DNA of 64,000 bases from Pseudomonas sp. MAG733B (GTDB lineage Bacteria; Pseudomonadota; Gammaproteobacteria; Pseudomonadales; Pseudomonadaceae). Position numbers and translations under genes: made by a program. Positions 8,527 to 18,644 of this stretch are shown here, piece by piece; within the stretch, counting starts at the first letter, position 1, and each line of letters begins with the position of its first letter. Location: positions 4,278,001 through 4,342,000 of the forward strand of contig NZ_CP145732.1 of the NCBI RefSeq assembly GCF_036884845.1. Direction: 5' to 3'. A model generated the notes under the pieces. The model ran no database searches, was not told the origin of the DNA, and worked only from the letters and a program-made list of their open reading frames with translations.

Positions 8527-9834
8527 ATGAGCAGTAAACACATAGGGGCAACCCTGGCGCTGGGCGGCATCGTGCTCGGCAGCCAGGCACAGGCGGATTT
8601 CCTCAGCGACAGCAAAGCCACCCTGGGCCTGAAAAACTTCTACTTCAACAACGACAACCGCGACGGCACCGCCGCCCCTTCGAAAACCGAAGAATGGGCG
8701 CAGGGCTTTCTGCTCGATTACAAGTCGGGCTATACCGACGGTCAAGTCGGTTTTGGGGTCGACGCATTGGGGTTGATGGGCGTGACGCTGGACAGCGGTA
8801 AGGGCCGCCACGTCGGCAGCAGCATGATTCCATCGGACAGCGACAACAGCGCCGTCGATGAATGGAGCCGCCTGGGCCTGACCGGCAAAGTCAAAATCTC
8901 GAAAACCGAACTGCGCATGGGCACGCTGATGCCGAAGTTGCCGATCCTGGTATCGAACGATGGTCGGCTATTGCCGCAGACCTTCGAGGGCGGCCAGTTG
9001 ACCTCAGGTGAATTCAAGGATCTGACCTTGATCGGTGGGCGGATTGAACACGCCACCGGCCGTGGCTCCAGCGATCAAACCGGCCTGGCGGCCACCGGTG
9101 GCTTGCGCGAGAGCAACCAGTTTGACTTCGCCGGTGGCGACTGGAAAGTCACCAAGGACCTGACCGCGCAGTATTACTACGCGCACCTGGACGACTATTA
9201 CACCCAACAATTCTTCGGCCTGATCCACACGCTGACAATTGCCGACAATCAATCGCTGAAAACCGACCTGCGCTATTTCAAGACAGACGCGTCGGGTGAA
9301 AACAGCGACGGCAGCACGGGCTACAGAATCAGCGGCTACGCCGAAGGCAACGATGGTGAAATCGACAACAAGACCTGGAGCGCCGCGCTGACTTACACCT
9401 TGGGCGGCCATGCCGTCACGGCCGGTTATCAAAGCGTCTCCAGCGGCAGCGGTTTCACCCAACTCAACCAGGGTGGCCTGCCGGACAAAGGCGCGGGCGG
9501 AGCGAGTCTGTACCTGTACACCGACCGCCTGATCCAGACCTTCACCCGTGCCGGCGAGCGCACCGCGTTCGGCCAATACGCCTATGACTTCGCGGCCCTG
9601 GGCGTGCCGGGCCTGAAAGCCTCAGTCATCTACCTCAGCGGCGACAACATCAAGACCACGACCGGCTCAAACCAGAAGGAATGGGAACGGGACATCAGCC
9701 TCGACTACGCGCTGCAATCCGGTCCGCTCAAGGGGGTTGGATTCGGCTGGCGCAACGGCGAATCCCACAGTCAGGCGTCGCGCAATCAGGACCAGAACCG
9801 CTTGATCGCCAGCTACAGCATTCCATTGCTCTGA
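8527..9834 (+). CDS. OprD-family outer-membrane porin
   Basis: This 435-residue protein starts at the ATG at 8527; the upstream extension to 8401 overlaps the previous gene and lacks a signal peptide. The signal peptide ends near 'LGSQAQA' and the mature protein starts 'DFLSDSKATLGLKNFYFNND', the OprD family opening. It contains 'MGTLMPKLPIL' and ends in a beta-strand. OprD porins admit specific carboxylates or basic amino acids, so this is the likely outer-membrane entry route for the substrate of the TRAP system. The Shine-Dalgarno is weak. Confidence 0.92.
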   Translation: MSSKHIGATLALGGIVLGSQAQADFLSDSKATLGLKNFYFNNDNRDGTAAPSKTEEWAQGFLLDYKSGYTDGQVGFGVDALGLMGVTLDSGKGRHVGSSMIPSDSDNSAVDEWSRLGLTGKVKISKTELRMGTLMPKLPILVSNDGRLLPQTFEGGQLTSGEFKDLTLIGGRIEHATGRGSSDQTGLAATGGLRESNQFDFAGGDWKVTKDLTAQYYYAHLDDYYTQQFFGLIHTLTIADNQSLKTDLRYFKTDASGENSDGSTGYRISGYAEGNDGEIDNKTWSAALTYTLGGHAVTAGYQSVSSGSGFTQLNQGGLPDKGAGGASLYLYTDRLIQTFTRAGERTAFGQYAYDFAALGVPGLKASVIYLSGDNIKTTTGSNQKEWERDISLDYALQSGPLKGVGFGWRNGESHSQASRNQDQNRLIASYSIPLL

Positions 9835-9854
9835 CCCGAAGCGCATTGCAAACA

Positions 9855-9880
9855 AACGCCGCTCATCGAGCGGCGTTTTC
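9855..9880 (+). terminator. Rho-independent terminator after porin
   Basis: AACGCCGCTC / GAGCGGCGTT forms a perfect 10-bp stem with a 3-base loop followed by a T-rich run (TTTCATTTTT), 20 bp after the porin stop. It closes the catabolic operon. Confidence 0.93.
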
Positions 9881-10002
9881 ATTTTTCCAGCGTCCTTTTT
9901 CCGCGATCAGCCAAGGCTGGCCCTATCGCCGGAATACGTCGTCCGACGTCGCTAATTCGTAAATTCTCGCCGGTAACGCAGCGGCTTTTTTTGTCGACAC
10001 AG

Positions 10003-10037
10003 TACATGATGCCAATCTGCCTTCACTGCATCATGTA
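10003..10037. promoter_or_regulatory. Perfect inverted repeat upstream of chemoreceptor gene
   Basis: TACATGATGC (10003-10012) and GCATCATGTA (10028-10037) form a perfect 10-bp dyad with centres 25 bp apart, 60-95 bp before the chemoreceptor ATG. No T run follows. It could be an operator for a dimeric regulator or an RNA hairpin in the leader. Confidence 0.4.
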
Positions 10038-10097
10038 ATCACTGCCCTGCCCTTCGATCACCCCCTCTTCACTATGTTGACTCAGGAAAACCGGACT

Positions 10098-11723
10098 ATG
10101 GAAAGCTGGAAAATCAGGACTCACCTTCTGCTGCTGACCAGTGCTTTACTGCTGGGACTGTTGTGCGTCGGTGGCCTTGGACTCTTGGGTATGCAATCTG
10201 CCGTGCACAGCCTGGAAACCGTGTATATGGATCGAGTCGTACCGCTGCGGGACCTGAAAAAAATCGCCGACCTGTATGCAGTAAACATCGTCGATGCCAC
10301 CCACAAGGCGCGCAACGGCAACTTCACCAAAGCCGAATCGTTGAGCCGGATCGAGCAGGCCCAAAAGGAAATCGAACAGACGTGGAAAGCCTATAAATCG
10401 ACGCGGCTGATTACGGCGGAAACGCGGCTGATCGCGCAAATCGATCCACTGATGGACGCCACCCGCGCGCCGCTGCAAAGTCTGCAGGGCATGTTGCGCC
10501 AGAACGACGAAGCGGGTCTGGCACGATTCGCCACCGACCAGTTGTATCCGCTGATAGACCCGCTGTCAGACAAGTTTTCCGAGTTGATCGAGGTTCAACT
10601 GGTGGAAGCCAAGCTCCAGTTCGAACAGAACCAGATCGCCTACCGCTCCAATCTGCAACTGTGCCTGCTGATCCTGGCATTGGCGACGATTGCGGGCGCC
10701 GCCTATTCATTGTTCTTCTCCCGGTTGCTCACCCGACAACTCGGCGCTGAACCCGCCGAATTGGCCACCATCAGTTCGAACATCGCCCAGGGCAAACTCG
10801 CTCGCGCACACGATGACCGGCAAGGACCGTCAACCGGCGTCCTGCACTCTGTCCAGGCGATGCGCCACAGCCTCAGCGACATGATCGGCAAGATCAGCCA
10901 GGCCTCCGAACAGATCGAAGGGGCAACGCTGCAATTGTCCGCCTCTTCGGAACAGGGCTTGAGCAGTGCTGCGCTGCAAAGCGAAACCGCCTCATCCATG
11001 GCAGCCACCGTCGAAGAGCTTTCCGTGAGCATCAACCACATCGCCGACAATGCCCGACAGGCGCAAAGCACCGCGCAGACAGCGGGCGATATCACCGGTG
11101 AAGGCATGGCGGTCATGCAGGCGTCCATCGAGGAAATGGGGCAGATTGCCGATCTGGTGGCGCAAAGCTCTTCCGACATCGATCAACTGGCAATCCAGTC
11201 GAATGACATCAGCCTGATTGTCGGTGTGATTCGCGGCATAGCCGAGCAGACCAATCTGCTGGCCCTCAATGCCGCCATCGAAGCGGCACGCGCCGGTGAA
11301 CAAGGTCGCGGCTTCGCCGTGGTTGCCGATGAAGTCCGCAGCCTGGCCGCCCGCACGGCCCAGTCCACCACCGAGATCGTAGCGTTGGTAGCAGCGATCC
11401 AGAACGGCATGGTCAAAGCGAAGGACAGCATGGCCGCAGGCTGCGAGCGTGTGACCCATGGCCAGAAACTGGTCGAAAGCGCCGGGCAATCCATGAGCCG
11501 GATCAAGGGCGCACTGGACGAATCGATTGCGGCGGTCAGCTTCATTTCGTTGTCGTTGCAAGAACAACGCTCCGCCAGCGACCAGGTCGCCAGCAACGTC
11601 GAAAAAGTCGCGCAAAGCGTCGAAGAAAACGCAACGGCCCAAGGCGGGATCGTGCGCACAACCCAGGAACTCAAAGCCATGTCCGACGGACTCGGGGTTA
11701 TTTTGCAGCGGTTCAGCCTGTAA
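10098..11723 (+). CDS. Methyl-accepting chemotaxis protein (4HB sensor, HAMP, signalling domain)
   Basis: This 541-residue receptor starts at the ATG at 10098, which has AGGAAA eight bases upstream; the in-frame ATG at 10074 lacks a ribosome site. TM1 spans about residues 8-32, a four-helix-bundle periplasmic domain with '[14 protein letters not shown]' follows, TM2 lies near 185-208, then HAMP and the long coiled-coil. The hairpin tip '[20 protein letters not shown]' is highly conserved. No C-terminal CheR-binding pentapeptide is seen. It may sense the compound taken up by the upstream cluster, but a terminator separates them. Confidence 0.93.
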   Translation: MESWKIRTHLLLLTSALLLGLLCVGGLGLLGMQSAVHSLETVYMDRVVPLRDLKKIADLYAVNIVDATHKARNGNFTKAESLSRIEQAQKEIEQTWKAYKSTRLITAETRLIAQIDPLMDATRAPLQSLQGMLRQNDEAGLARFATDQLYPLIDPLSDKFSELIEVQLVEAKLQFEQNQIAYRSNLQLCLLILALATIAGAAYSLFFSRLLTRQLGAEPAELATISSNIAQGKLARAHDDRQGPSTGVLHSVQAMRHSLSDMIGKISQASEQIEGATLQLSASSEQGLSSAALQSETASSMAATVEELSVSINHIADNARQAQSTAQTAGDITGEGMAVMQASIEEMGQIADLVAQSSSDIDQLAIQSNDISLIVGVIRGIAEQTNLLALNAAIEAARAGEQGRGFAVVADEVRSLAARTAQSTTEIVALVAAIQNGMVKAKDSMAAGCERVTHGQKLVESAGQSMSRIKGALDESIAAVSFISLSLQEQRSASDQVASNVEKVAQSVEENATAQGGIVRTTQELKAMSDGLGVILQRFSL

Positions 11724-11747
11724 CTGACGGCCGACAACAACATTGTC

Positions 11748-11852
11748 ATGAACAAGCGCTACGATGAATTGACGGCATTCGTTATTGAATGCCGCGAAGA
11801 CGACGACGTTCGCGAGGAATGCATGCAGTTCGAGGAAAAATCATGGCCCTGA
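11748..11852 (+). CDS. Hypothetical 34-residue acidic peptide overlapping the next ORF
   Basis: A short ORF, 'MNKRYDELTAFVIECREDD' continuing to a stop at 11852, starts 24 bp after the chemoreceptor gene. It is strongly acidic, and its last 10 bases contain the start of the next small ORF in another frame. The overlap and the presence of a Shine-Dalgarno for the next ORF within it suggest translational coupling. No family is recognised. Confidence 0.35.
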   Translation: MNKRYDELTAFVIECREDDDVREECMQFEEKSWP

Positions 11853-12046
11853 AAACCCTGCTGATCTATTGGCCGCTGCTGTCGATCGCCATCGTAGTCG
11901 TCCTGTGTCGTATTGTTCATAACGCCAAGGTCGCGCTTGCGGCGCTGGAGATTCAGGCGCCGGATCGACAGCCTCTAAGGGCAGAACCCGGCGATGCCGG
12001 CAAGGGCGTGAGCCGTAACGCAGAGGCGGATCGCCGCGTTGCATGA
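11843..12046 (+). CDS. Hypothetical small membrane protein (67 residues)
   Basis: The ATG at 11843 is preceded by AGGAAAAA. The product has one transmembrane segment at about residues 5-25 ('LLIYWPLLSIAIVVVLCRIV') and a hydrophilic tail. The in-frame extension to 11789 is Arg-rich and unlikely. It overlaps the preceding 34-residue ORF by 10 bp and is closed by the terminator at 12080. Function unknown. Confidence 0.5.
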   Translation: MALKTLLIYWPLLSIAIVVVLCRIVHNAKVALAALEIQAPDRQPLRAEPGDAGKGVSRNAEADRRVA

Positions 12047-12079
12047 ATGCCGGGTTTAAGAGCTGATTTTCATCCATAA

Positions 12080-12107
12080 AAAAAACCGGCTTTTCAGCCG
12101 GTTTTTT
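12080..12107. terminator. Bidirectional rho-independent terminator
   Basis: AAAAAACCGGCT / AGCCGGTTTTTT is a perfect 12-bp stem with a 4-base loop and T runs on both strands. It lies between the end of the + strand small genes and the end of the - strand RTX gene and serves both. Confidence 0.93.
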
Positions 12108-12226
12108 ATCACTCAATAGCGCATTGTTCTTGAGTCTTAATATGCATTCAATACTATGGGTAATCGCAATATCCGAATTGCGATTTGAGCATTAAACTTC
12201 CAACCCATAGAACTTGATCATCTGTG

Positions 12227-15200
12227 CTACAGCATGCGAGCATCTTCACCACCTTGCGATGCAATGGCACCAATATCTTCTGGAGGAGGCAGAGGATGCA
12301 GCAGTTCGGCAATCTGGCTCGCGGAATAGTCTTTTAAAACTCCCTGATCCTTAACTCTAATAAAGCTGATTGCCGAATCGCCGCCGACAAAATGACTGAC
12401 GATTCTTATTTTTGACGAAATACCAAAATTCACCATTATTACGAGATCGTCATTATCACGATGAAACCTAAGGTGGTAAATATTTAGTCCCACCTCTGAA
12501 AAATCGACAACATCGTTGCCACCGCCGGAATTAATGACTATATCTTGCCCTGACTCATCATACTTATAAATATCATTACCACCCCCTCCGGACAACGTGT
12601 CATCTCCCGGGCCTCCCCAAAGAACATCATCACCTGAACCTCCTAAAATAAAATCATCTCCTTCCATACCTCGCATTACACCACTACCACTTAATGTATC
12701 ATTACCTGGCCCACCTACAAGAGGAAGTAACTTATTATCTCTGAACGAGTTGACCACTGGCGCATTAGTGATCTGAACACCATGATTATAGACATCCGAC
12801 GGCGCCTCCAACTTATGATTGATGATCAGCACCTCCAGGGTAATTGTCGACCCGTCTGAAAACTGTATGCTTTCGATGCCTGAGCCGATTGGATCGCTGG
12901 AGTTAGGCATTACGATCCGAACTGTCTGTAACGTTCCCCATGAAATATCCAAAGTGGTGTACAGCATTTGGCAGCGAGGGGCGATATATGAGGAATCGCG
13001 ATTCGGCTTTGGATCCAGGGCGGTATTCACTGCCTCAATTAATGCAGTTCCCCAATTTAGTTGTAGCGTTTGCAATGAGGCACCTTCTGGAAGTATGACC
13101 GTGTCCTGATCGTTTCTCCCATGGAAGTCAACCCGCCACCCGGTCAATCCAACTTCAGGGCGCTGGAACACAGGGTTGACCATGTCGGCAACGATTGTCG
13201 TCGCGCCTGGATGTTCTCCGACTATATAGGCGTCCTGTCCGTCTTCGCCATATAGGTAATCATTTCCGGCCCCACTGATTAGAAAGTCATCGCCTTTCGA
13301 TCCGAGCAAAATATCATCACCTGCACCACCCGACAGTAATGCCCCGGGAAAACCATCTTCGGGGTTACCGTATCTGATTCTCGGATTGAGGTAGGTGACT
13401 ACTAGATCATCACCAGCACCTCCATGGTAAATATTTCCCGTTTCAAGATTAACTCTACCTCCGGTGTCATCCCCCTGAACCACTTGATGTCGAATGGTTT
13501 CAACTGTCGTACTCCAATCGAAGTTTTTGTATAGCGTTTCATCACCACTGAAACTGCTAGCCGGATAAACAAACCAGCCTTGAATCACGCCTGATTCGTT
13601 CTTATCCTCAACTACTACATCACCTGCACCTATAGCGAAGCCACTATGAATGGAGCCCAAGCGATAGTATTTTGGCTCTTTAGATGAATTATTTTTATGC
13701 CCACCCGAAAATATGCGTCTTGATTCGTTACTAGTGGTAAATTCAGAAGAGCGCTCACTAATGACAGCCTTACCAGAATCAGCCTTCATCCATGACGGCA
13801 CTTCCGAATAAGTACTGACCTGAAAAATCTCGGCGCTTACTCTAGTATGCTCGGTGTATTCATTTGGATAATCAGCAATATAAGTCTTAGTCCATGCCCC
13901 CCCTTTGTTTAGAGTAGCTCCAGATAACAATCCAAGTACTGCCTGACGCTCCACCGCCTTATTTATAAACTTCTTGCCCCACGATTTGCCTTCAGCTATC
14001 TCGTCGAAACGATTTTCTTTCGGAAGGCTGATAGCCATAATTTCATCAATTGGGTTGTCAACACTACCAGCTATCTGACCCGCTCGAACTTCATCACTTA
14101 CCGACTCTGCGAGCTCATCACTTCCAACACCTCTGATCAAGACTTGAGGCAAGCGCAACTCGGAAATATATTCAGGATTATTAAGTATTTTCATAATATC
14201 CTGAAAACTCAGCACACCCCCATCAAGAAAACTAAACGATGACTCATTCCACTTCTGATAATCTTTGATTAGAACTGCGTCACCCAGACCATTAGATAAC
14301 TTCAGTACAGGACCAGTATTATTAACGATGAGGTCTACCTTTAACTCACTTACAGAAAATCCTGCACCAAATTTGAGGATATTTTTGCCACCTACATCGG
14401 TGATGATATCTAGGCCATCACCTGACCCGAAGTGAAAGATATCGTCGCCGCCTTGCCCTTCCAGATAATCATTTCCGGCCCCACCATCAAAGAAGTTATT
14501 ACCAGAACCACCAAGGAGACGGTCAATTCCTGAGCCGCCAATCAACGTGTCGTTACCCGCACCACCCAAAAGCGTGTCGTTTCCCGAGCCACCATTCAAG
14601 TAATCTGCGCCATGTCCCTCTTCGGAACCGTCTATATAATCGCCTACTAGAATGTCATCATCAGCACCGCCGAAAAGAGTATCTGCGCCGGGCCCTCCCC
14701 AGAGTGTATCGTTACCCCCGCCGCCCTCAATGTAATCATCATTGACACCACCTGGCTCAAGGTTGTGACCATCACCATCGAGTTTATCTGCCCCTTCGCC
14801 GCCAATCAGAATGTCGCTGCCACCCATGCCTCTGAGCATGTCGTCACCGTCACCGCCATCGAGATAGTCGTTTCCCTGATAACGAATGGGATGTTCACCG
14901 TAATCGCCGGAAAGAAAGTCATTGCCTGCACCACCGTAAAGCGTGTCGTCAGCGCCTCCCCCATAGAGTTTATCGTCACCCGCTCCGCCATCTAGAAAGT
15001 CATTACCGAAAAAATCTGCTGCGTCACCATCAATACCTTGCAATACGGGATCATCACCCTTTAGCTCATCGTTTCCGGAACCTCCGAACAGCACATCGTT
15101 CCCTCCGTTACCGGCGAGATCGTCATTGCCGTTGCCACCGTCCAGCAAATCGTTCCCATGGTATTTGCTTTGCAAGCCGTCAACGCAATCAAGGTTGTCA

Positions 15201-17788
15201 CCCAATAACAAGTCGTTATCCTCACCTCCCCTCAGCGTGTCATTTCCCCTCTCACCGACCAAGACATCATCTTCAGTCCCGCCGTCCAGTAGATCATCCC
15301 CCCATTCGCCATTGAGAAAATCTCGACCACCCTGGCCATAAAGAACGTCACTCCCTCCCTCACCCGGACTGATGGAGGATGCGTTTGAGAACATGCTGCG
15401 AACACTGACCACATCGCTACCAAGAGCGACATCAACCCTTTTGAAATCCCAGTGTTCTGACAGTGAACCCGTGACGCTATCACCGCCTAACCGATCGTCA
15501 CCAGCACCTCCAATCAGCGTGTCACTACCGCTGCCGCCGAACAACACATCTTTTGCATTAGTACCCAATAGCAAATCATCGCCTTGCCCCCCATCCAGCC
15601 AATCGCCTCGAGCGCCACCTCCTTCTCCAGTTACACTCGCGAAAGCTTGTTCGATTGTTAAGCGTTGATTTCCGAACAGGCTGTCATTCCCGCCTTTACC
15701 GAACAATTGATCAGAACCGCCACCACCGATGAGTACATCGTCATTTCGCGAACCGTGTAGTACATCAGCTCTGTCTATATCCAGTGCAGGTTCCACTATG
15801 ACGTTGCCTAAATCGTCATACGAAAATTGATCACCGGGAACGTCTGGGTCCGTGTCTATGGCCTGAAAATCCCCAACAATCGTTAGTGCAGGCGTTGATG
15901 AATTTTCACTCGTGTAGCCCGACAGATTGATACCCAACATCCCAGGTGTATAGTTTTTAACAACAACCTGGTCTACTTCACCGTACTGGATAGTAAGCGT
16001 TTGATCAGCAATCCCATCGCTAAGCGTTAAAGTGGTTTTTCCATCTTGAGTGATCCAAGTATTACCAAGGGGCATGGCGCGCTGAGCAATAGAAATTGGA
16101 ACTCCATTTATGAGTATCCGACCATTGGCATCAAGATCGAAAATCTGATCCATTCCATCGCCACTTAAAAACTCATAGGTATCGTGGCCGACTCCTCCAA
16201 TCAGAACGTCACTCCCTTTACCCCCCACTAATGTGTCATCACCTTCCATGCCATGCAGGGCATCATTTCCATCACCACCTGTTATTTCGTCGTTACCACC
16301 ACCGCCCTCGACGTAATCATTCCCGGCAAAACCGCTGATTCTGTCATCTCCAGCGCCACCAAAAAGATGATCTTTATTAGAAACCCCGCTGAACGAACGG
16401 CCACCATCATCCCCAAAAATGATCAGGGGATTTGAAACGCCCGTACTCATCGGAGCTTGTTTACCAGATGCGATATCGGAGTAGGAAAAGGCTTGGAGGG
16501 TATTTTCTCCGAACGAACCATTGGTTCTTGCTATCAAGCGCCCCAGCATATCTGCACGGTCTGAAAGCCACCGTTCGGTCAGTACACCGACACCCGTTTC
16601 AGGGTTATAGAGCTCCAAACCGCGCCCGGAAAAATTATCTAGCTCGATGACTACTTCGCTTAAAAATTTAAGTGCATTGCGTAACGACATTGCTGTTGGC
16701 GTCGCCTCAGAAGCAAATTCTCCCAAAGCAGAAACGCTACCGTATTCCCCTACAGTTTTAACGACGATACTTTGTGATTGATCCGCTGAGAACGTAGAGA
16801 AAAAAGCATACGCATTAGCCGCAAATGTACCGTCCGTAGTGGGAGCAAAATCGGAGGAGCCTTGATAGATGCGCCTAAGCATGTCAAGAAACTCATTTTT
16901 TCCATGCCTTAATATCAGGTCGACCGTAGGCGAAATAGGGGTATTCTTGACAACAGACTGAATAAGAGGATTGACATTACCACTACGGAGCGCAACATTT
17001 ATTTGTTCGGGAATAACAGAAAATAAAGAATCCAAAGTATTAAAACCGAAATTTTTTACGACCGCTGTAAGTGCAAAATTATAGGAATCCATTGCGAACA
17101 AAATATTTTTATAGTCGTCAAGCCTGTTGACTTTCGCCTTATCATGATTGCCTTTCAGCTCCGAACCTGGATCACCTGCCGATATCAATCGCCACGTCTC
17201 ATACGGCCATTCGCCCCCTAGCAAGCTAAAAGCAATTGTCCCAGACCACCCTGCATTTCGGCTGGCCGCGGTATCATTCTTGCCTAAACCCTCTTGAAAC
17301 AACACCTCACCAACAGCACGCGCATCGATGGAGGCTATTTGATCAATAGAGGGCAACGTCCACGGGGCTAAATTGTCCGATACTGAGCCGAACAACAATG
17401 CATTGATAAAATTCGCTGCCACCGTATTAGACGCTTCCTGAATTAATTCCTCACTAAATATTTCGTTTAACCTCAGTTCTCCCTGCCTCAATGTATAAGC
17501 ACGGATCAATGCAGAGTAAGCCCCCGCCCCTCCATTGGCATCGAATGCTACATCCAGCCACAGCTTTGCACTTCTAAAACCGTCGATAACCCTATCATCG
17601 AACTTGTATCTACCATCAAGCCTTTCCTGCAGGATATCGGATAAAACCTCATACAAAGGAGCACAATTTGCTCCAATAGTTCTTCTCGCCTCATATGAAA
17701 GATCATCAGTATTTCGCTGCAACCCAGCACAAAGACTGGCCACTCCGACAATTTTCTCTCTTTCGGCAAAACTAAATACATAACTCAT
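12227..17788 (-). CDS. Giant RTX calcium-binding protein (1853 residues)
   Basis: Residues 1-450 form a non-repetitive, mainly helical region with no signal peptide. Blocks of nine-residue RTX repeats of the GGxGxDxLx type follow at about 470-545, 672-770, 808-1130, 1443-1523 and 1688-1765. A unique stretch (about 1165-1440) separates blocks 3 and 4. The C-terminus (about 1765-1853) resembles the segment found after RTX repeats in type I secreted proteins. The repeats bind Ca2+ and fold outside the cell. No T1SS ABC, MFP or TolC genes are in the window, so export must use a remote system. Codon use is more AT-rich than in its neighbours, suggesting transfer. No catalytic domain is recognised; adhesin, cytotoxin or enzyme are all possible. 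The ATG overlaps the stop of the upstream ORF by 4 bp. Confidence 0.93.
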   Translation of the reverse strand: MSYVFSFAEREKIVGVASLCAGLQRNTDDLSYEARRTIGANCAPLYEVLSDILQERLDGRYKFDDRVIDGFRSAKLWLDVAFDANGGAGAYSALIRAYTLRQGELRLNEIFSEELIQEASNTVAANFINALLFGSVSDNLAPWTLPSIDQIASIDARAVGEVLFQEGLGKNDTAASRNAGWSGTIAFSLLGGEWPYETWRLISAGDPGSELKGNHDKAKVNRLDDYKNILFAMDSYNFALTAVVKNFGFNTLDSLFSVIPEQINVALRSGNVNPLIQSVVKNTPISPTVDLILRHGKNEFLDMLRRIYQGSSDFAPTTDGTFAANAYAFFSTFSADQSQSIVVKTVGEYGSVSALGEFASEATPTAMSLRNALKFLSEVVIELDNFSGRGLELYNPETGVGVLTERWLSDRADMLGRLIARTNGSFGENTLQAFSYSDIASGKQAPMSTGVSNPLIIFGDDGGRSFSGVSNKDHLFGGAGDDRISGFAGNDYVEGGGGNDEITGGDGNDALHGMEGDDTLVGGKGSDVLIGGVGHDTYEFLSGDGMDQIFDLDANGRILINGVPISIAQRAMPLGNTWITQDGKTTLTLSDGIADQTLTIQYGEVDQVVVKNYTPGMLGINLSGYTSENSSTPALTIVGDFQAIDTDPDVPGDQFSYDDLGNVIVEPALDIDRADVLHGSRNDDVLIGGGGSDQLFGKGGNDSLFGNQRLTIEQAFASVTGEGGGARGDWLDGGQGDDLLLGTNAKDVLFGGSGSDTLIGGAGDDRLGGDSVTGSLSEHWDFKRVDVALGSDVVSVRSMFSNASSISPGEGGSDVLYGQGGRDFLNGEWGDDLLDGGTEDDVLVGERGNDTLRGGEDNDLLLGDNLDCVDGLQSKYHGNDLLDGGNGNDDLAGNGGNDVLFGGSGNDELKGDDPVLQGIDGDAADFFGNDFLDGGAGDDKLYGGGADDTLYGGAGNDFLSGDYGEHPIRYQGNDYLDGGDGDDMLRGMGGSDILIGGEGADKLDGDGHNLEPGGVNDDYIEGGGGNDTLWGGPGADTLFGGADDDILVGDYIDGSEEGHGADYLNGGSGNDTLLGGAGNDTLIGGSGIDRLLGGSGNNFFDGGAGNDYLEGQGGDDIFHFGSGDGLDIITDVGGKNILKFGAGFSVSELKVDLIVNNTGPVLKLSNGLGDAVLIKDYQKWNESSFSFLDGGVLSFQDIMKILNNPEYISELRLPQVLIRGVGSDELAESVSDEVRAGQIAGSVDNPIDEIMAISLPKENRFDEIAEGKSWGKKFINKAVERQAVLGLLSGATLNKGGAWTKTYIADYPNEYTEHTRVSAEIFQVSTYSEVPSWMKADSGKAVISERSSEFTTSNESRRIFSGGHKNNSSKEPKYYRLGSIHSGFAIGAGDVVVEDKNESGVIQGWFVYPASSFSGDETLYKNFDWSTTVETIRHQVVQGDDTGGRVNLETGNIYHGGAGDDLVVTYLNPRIRYGNPEDGFPGALLSGGAGDDILLGSKGDDFLISGAGNDYLYGEDGQDAYIVGEHPGATTIVADMVNPVFQRPEVGLTGWRVDFHGRNDQDTVILPEGASLQTLQLNWGTALIEAVNTALDPKPNRDSSYIAPRCQMLYTTLDISWGTLQTVRIVMPNSSDPIGSGIESIQFSDGSTITLEVLIINHKLEAPSDVYNHGVQITNAPVVNSFRDNKLLPLVGGPGNDTLSGSGVMRGMEGDDFILGGSGDDVLWGGPGDDTLSGGGGNDIYKYDESGQDIVINSGGGNDVVDFSEVGLNIYHLRFHRDNDDLVIMVNFGISSKIRIVSHFVGGDSAISFIRVKDQGVLKDYSASQIAELLHPLPPPEDIGAIASQGGEDARML

Positions 17789-18644
17789 TCTTTACTCCCT
17801 GTAATTACTGAACGAGACAAATAGTCATTGAAAAATTTAAGTGCTTTAGGCGCGCTTCGCAGCGAATCAACGCCCAAGCTTATACGTGCATCCCCTGCGG
17901 CAAAATTGAAACTGTCGAGATCAACATTACAATAAGCCCTTAAACTACCAAAATCCAGATTCTCCAAGTGAACCCTATCAAGCTTTGTTAAATCTTCTAC
18001 ATTAAACCCACTTCCCAAGCTCCGCGAAGAGCGCAATCCACCACATGATATGTATCGTGGAGTTCCATCTCGCCGTCGCCAATCACGCATTATAAAGTGA
18101 CTAACCGAGGACCTATTCTCGTCGCTCGGTGGCGGCGCTTTAAGCCAGAGCTCCAAGCCCGGATAATTTTTCAGTTTGATAATAAGCTCATCAGGCCAAT
18201 CCAAGTGCCTGTAACCGGTGCTATGGGGACTGGCATTCGAATTATTCAGAAAAAGTCTGGCAGCCACATTAAAATGGGCCCAGCCAGTCTGATCATTTTT
18301 TTCCCCACCTCATCGTATGTGTTACGCAGTTCCGTCCCGGTCCACCAAAATGAACCCTCAAGATTATCGCCAACACAACCCTCTTTACTCATTTTTACAG
18401 ACCAGAAAAAGCCGTGCAGCTTCGAAACATCAAGTAGTCCGCCACCCAAAATAGGAAGATACTTTGAGTCAGATAGCTTCTTTCTACACTCCACTAACTC
18501 TTTATGACTAATCTCTCCAGCCATCCACACCCTATCCCAGTAAAAATATTCACTTATCAACCAATAGAAAAATAACGACAAAATACTGACCTTCACTATC
18601 GTCTTGCGCCACCACTTTCTCCCTTTGCGAGGCATAACAAACAT
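17785..18644 (-). pseudogene. RTX-coupled membrane-anchored protein, split by a frameshift in an A7 run
   Basis: Two overlapping ORFs, 18644-18246 and 18267-17785, look like one gene. The first has a good ribosome site (AAGGGAAG), a basic N-terminus and one transmembrane segment ('VSILSLFFYWLISEYFYW'), then 'GSFWWTGTELRNTYDEVGKK'. On the minus strand the sequence then reads GGGGAAAAAAATGATC at about 18309-18294. Adding one base to the A run gives a continuous product of about 286 residues through 'NDQTGWAHFNVAARLFLNNS' to the end. As written, ORF 1 ends with an abrupt tail and ORF 2 has only a GTG start. The stop overlaps the RTX ATG (ATGA), so the partner is translationally coupled to RTX. 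It may be a real mutation, phase variation, slippage or a sequencing error. Confidence 0.65.

Noticed and set aside
14440..15800. Regularly repeated DNA that could suggest a CRISPR or satellite array
   Set aside because: The repeats are codons for nine-residue RTX calcium-binding units, degenerate at DNA level and without unique spacers.
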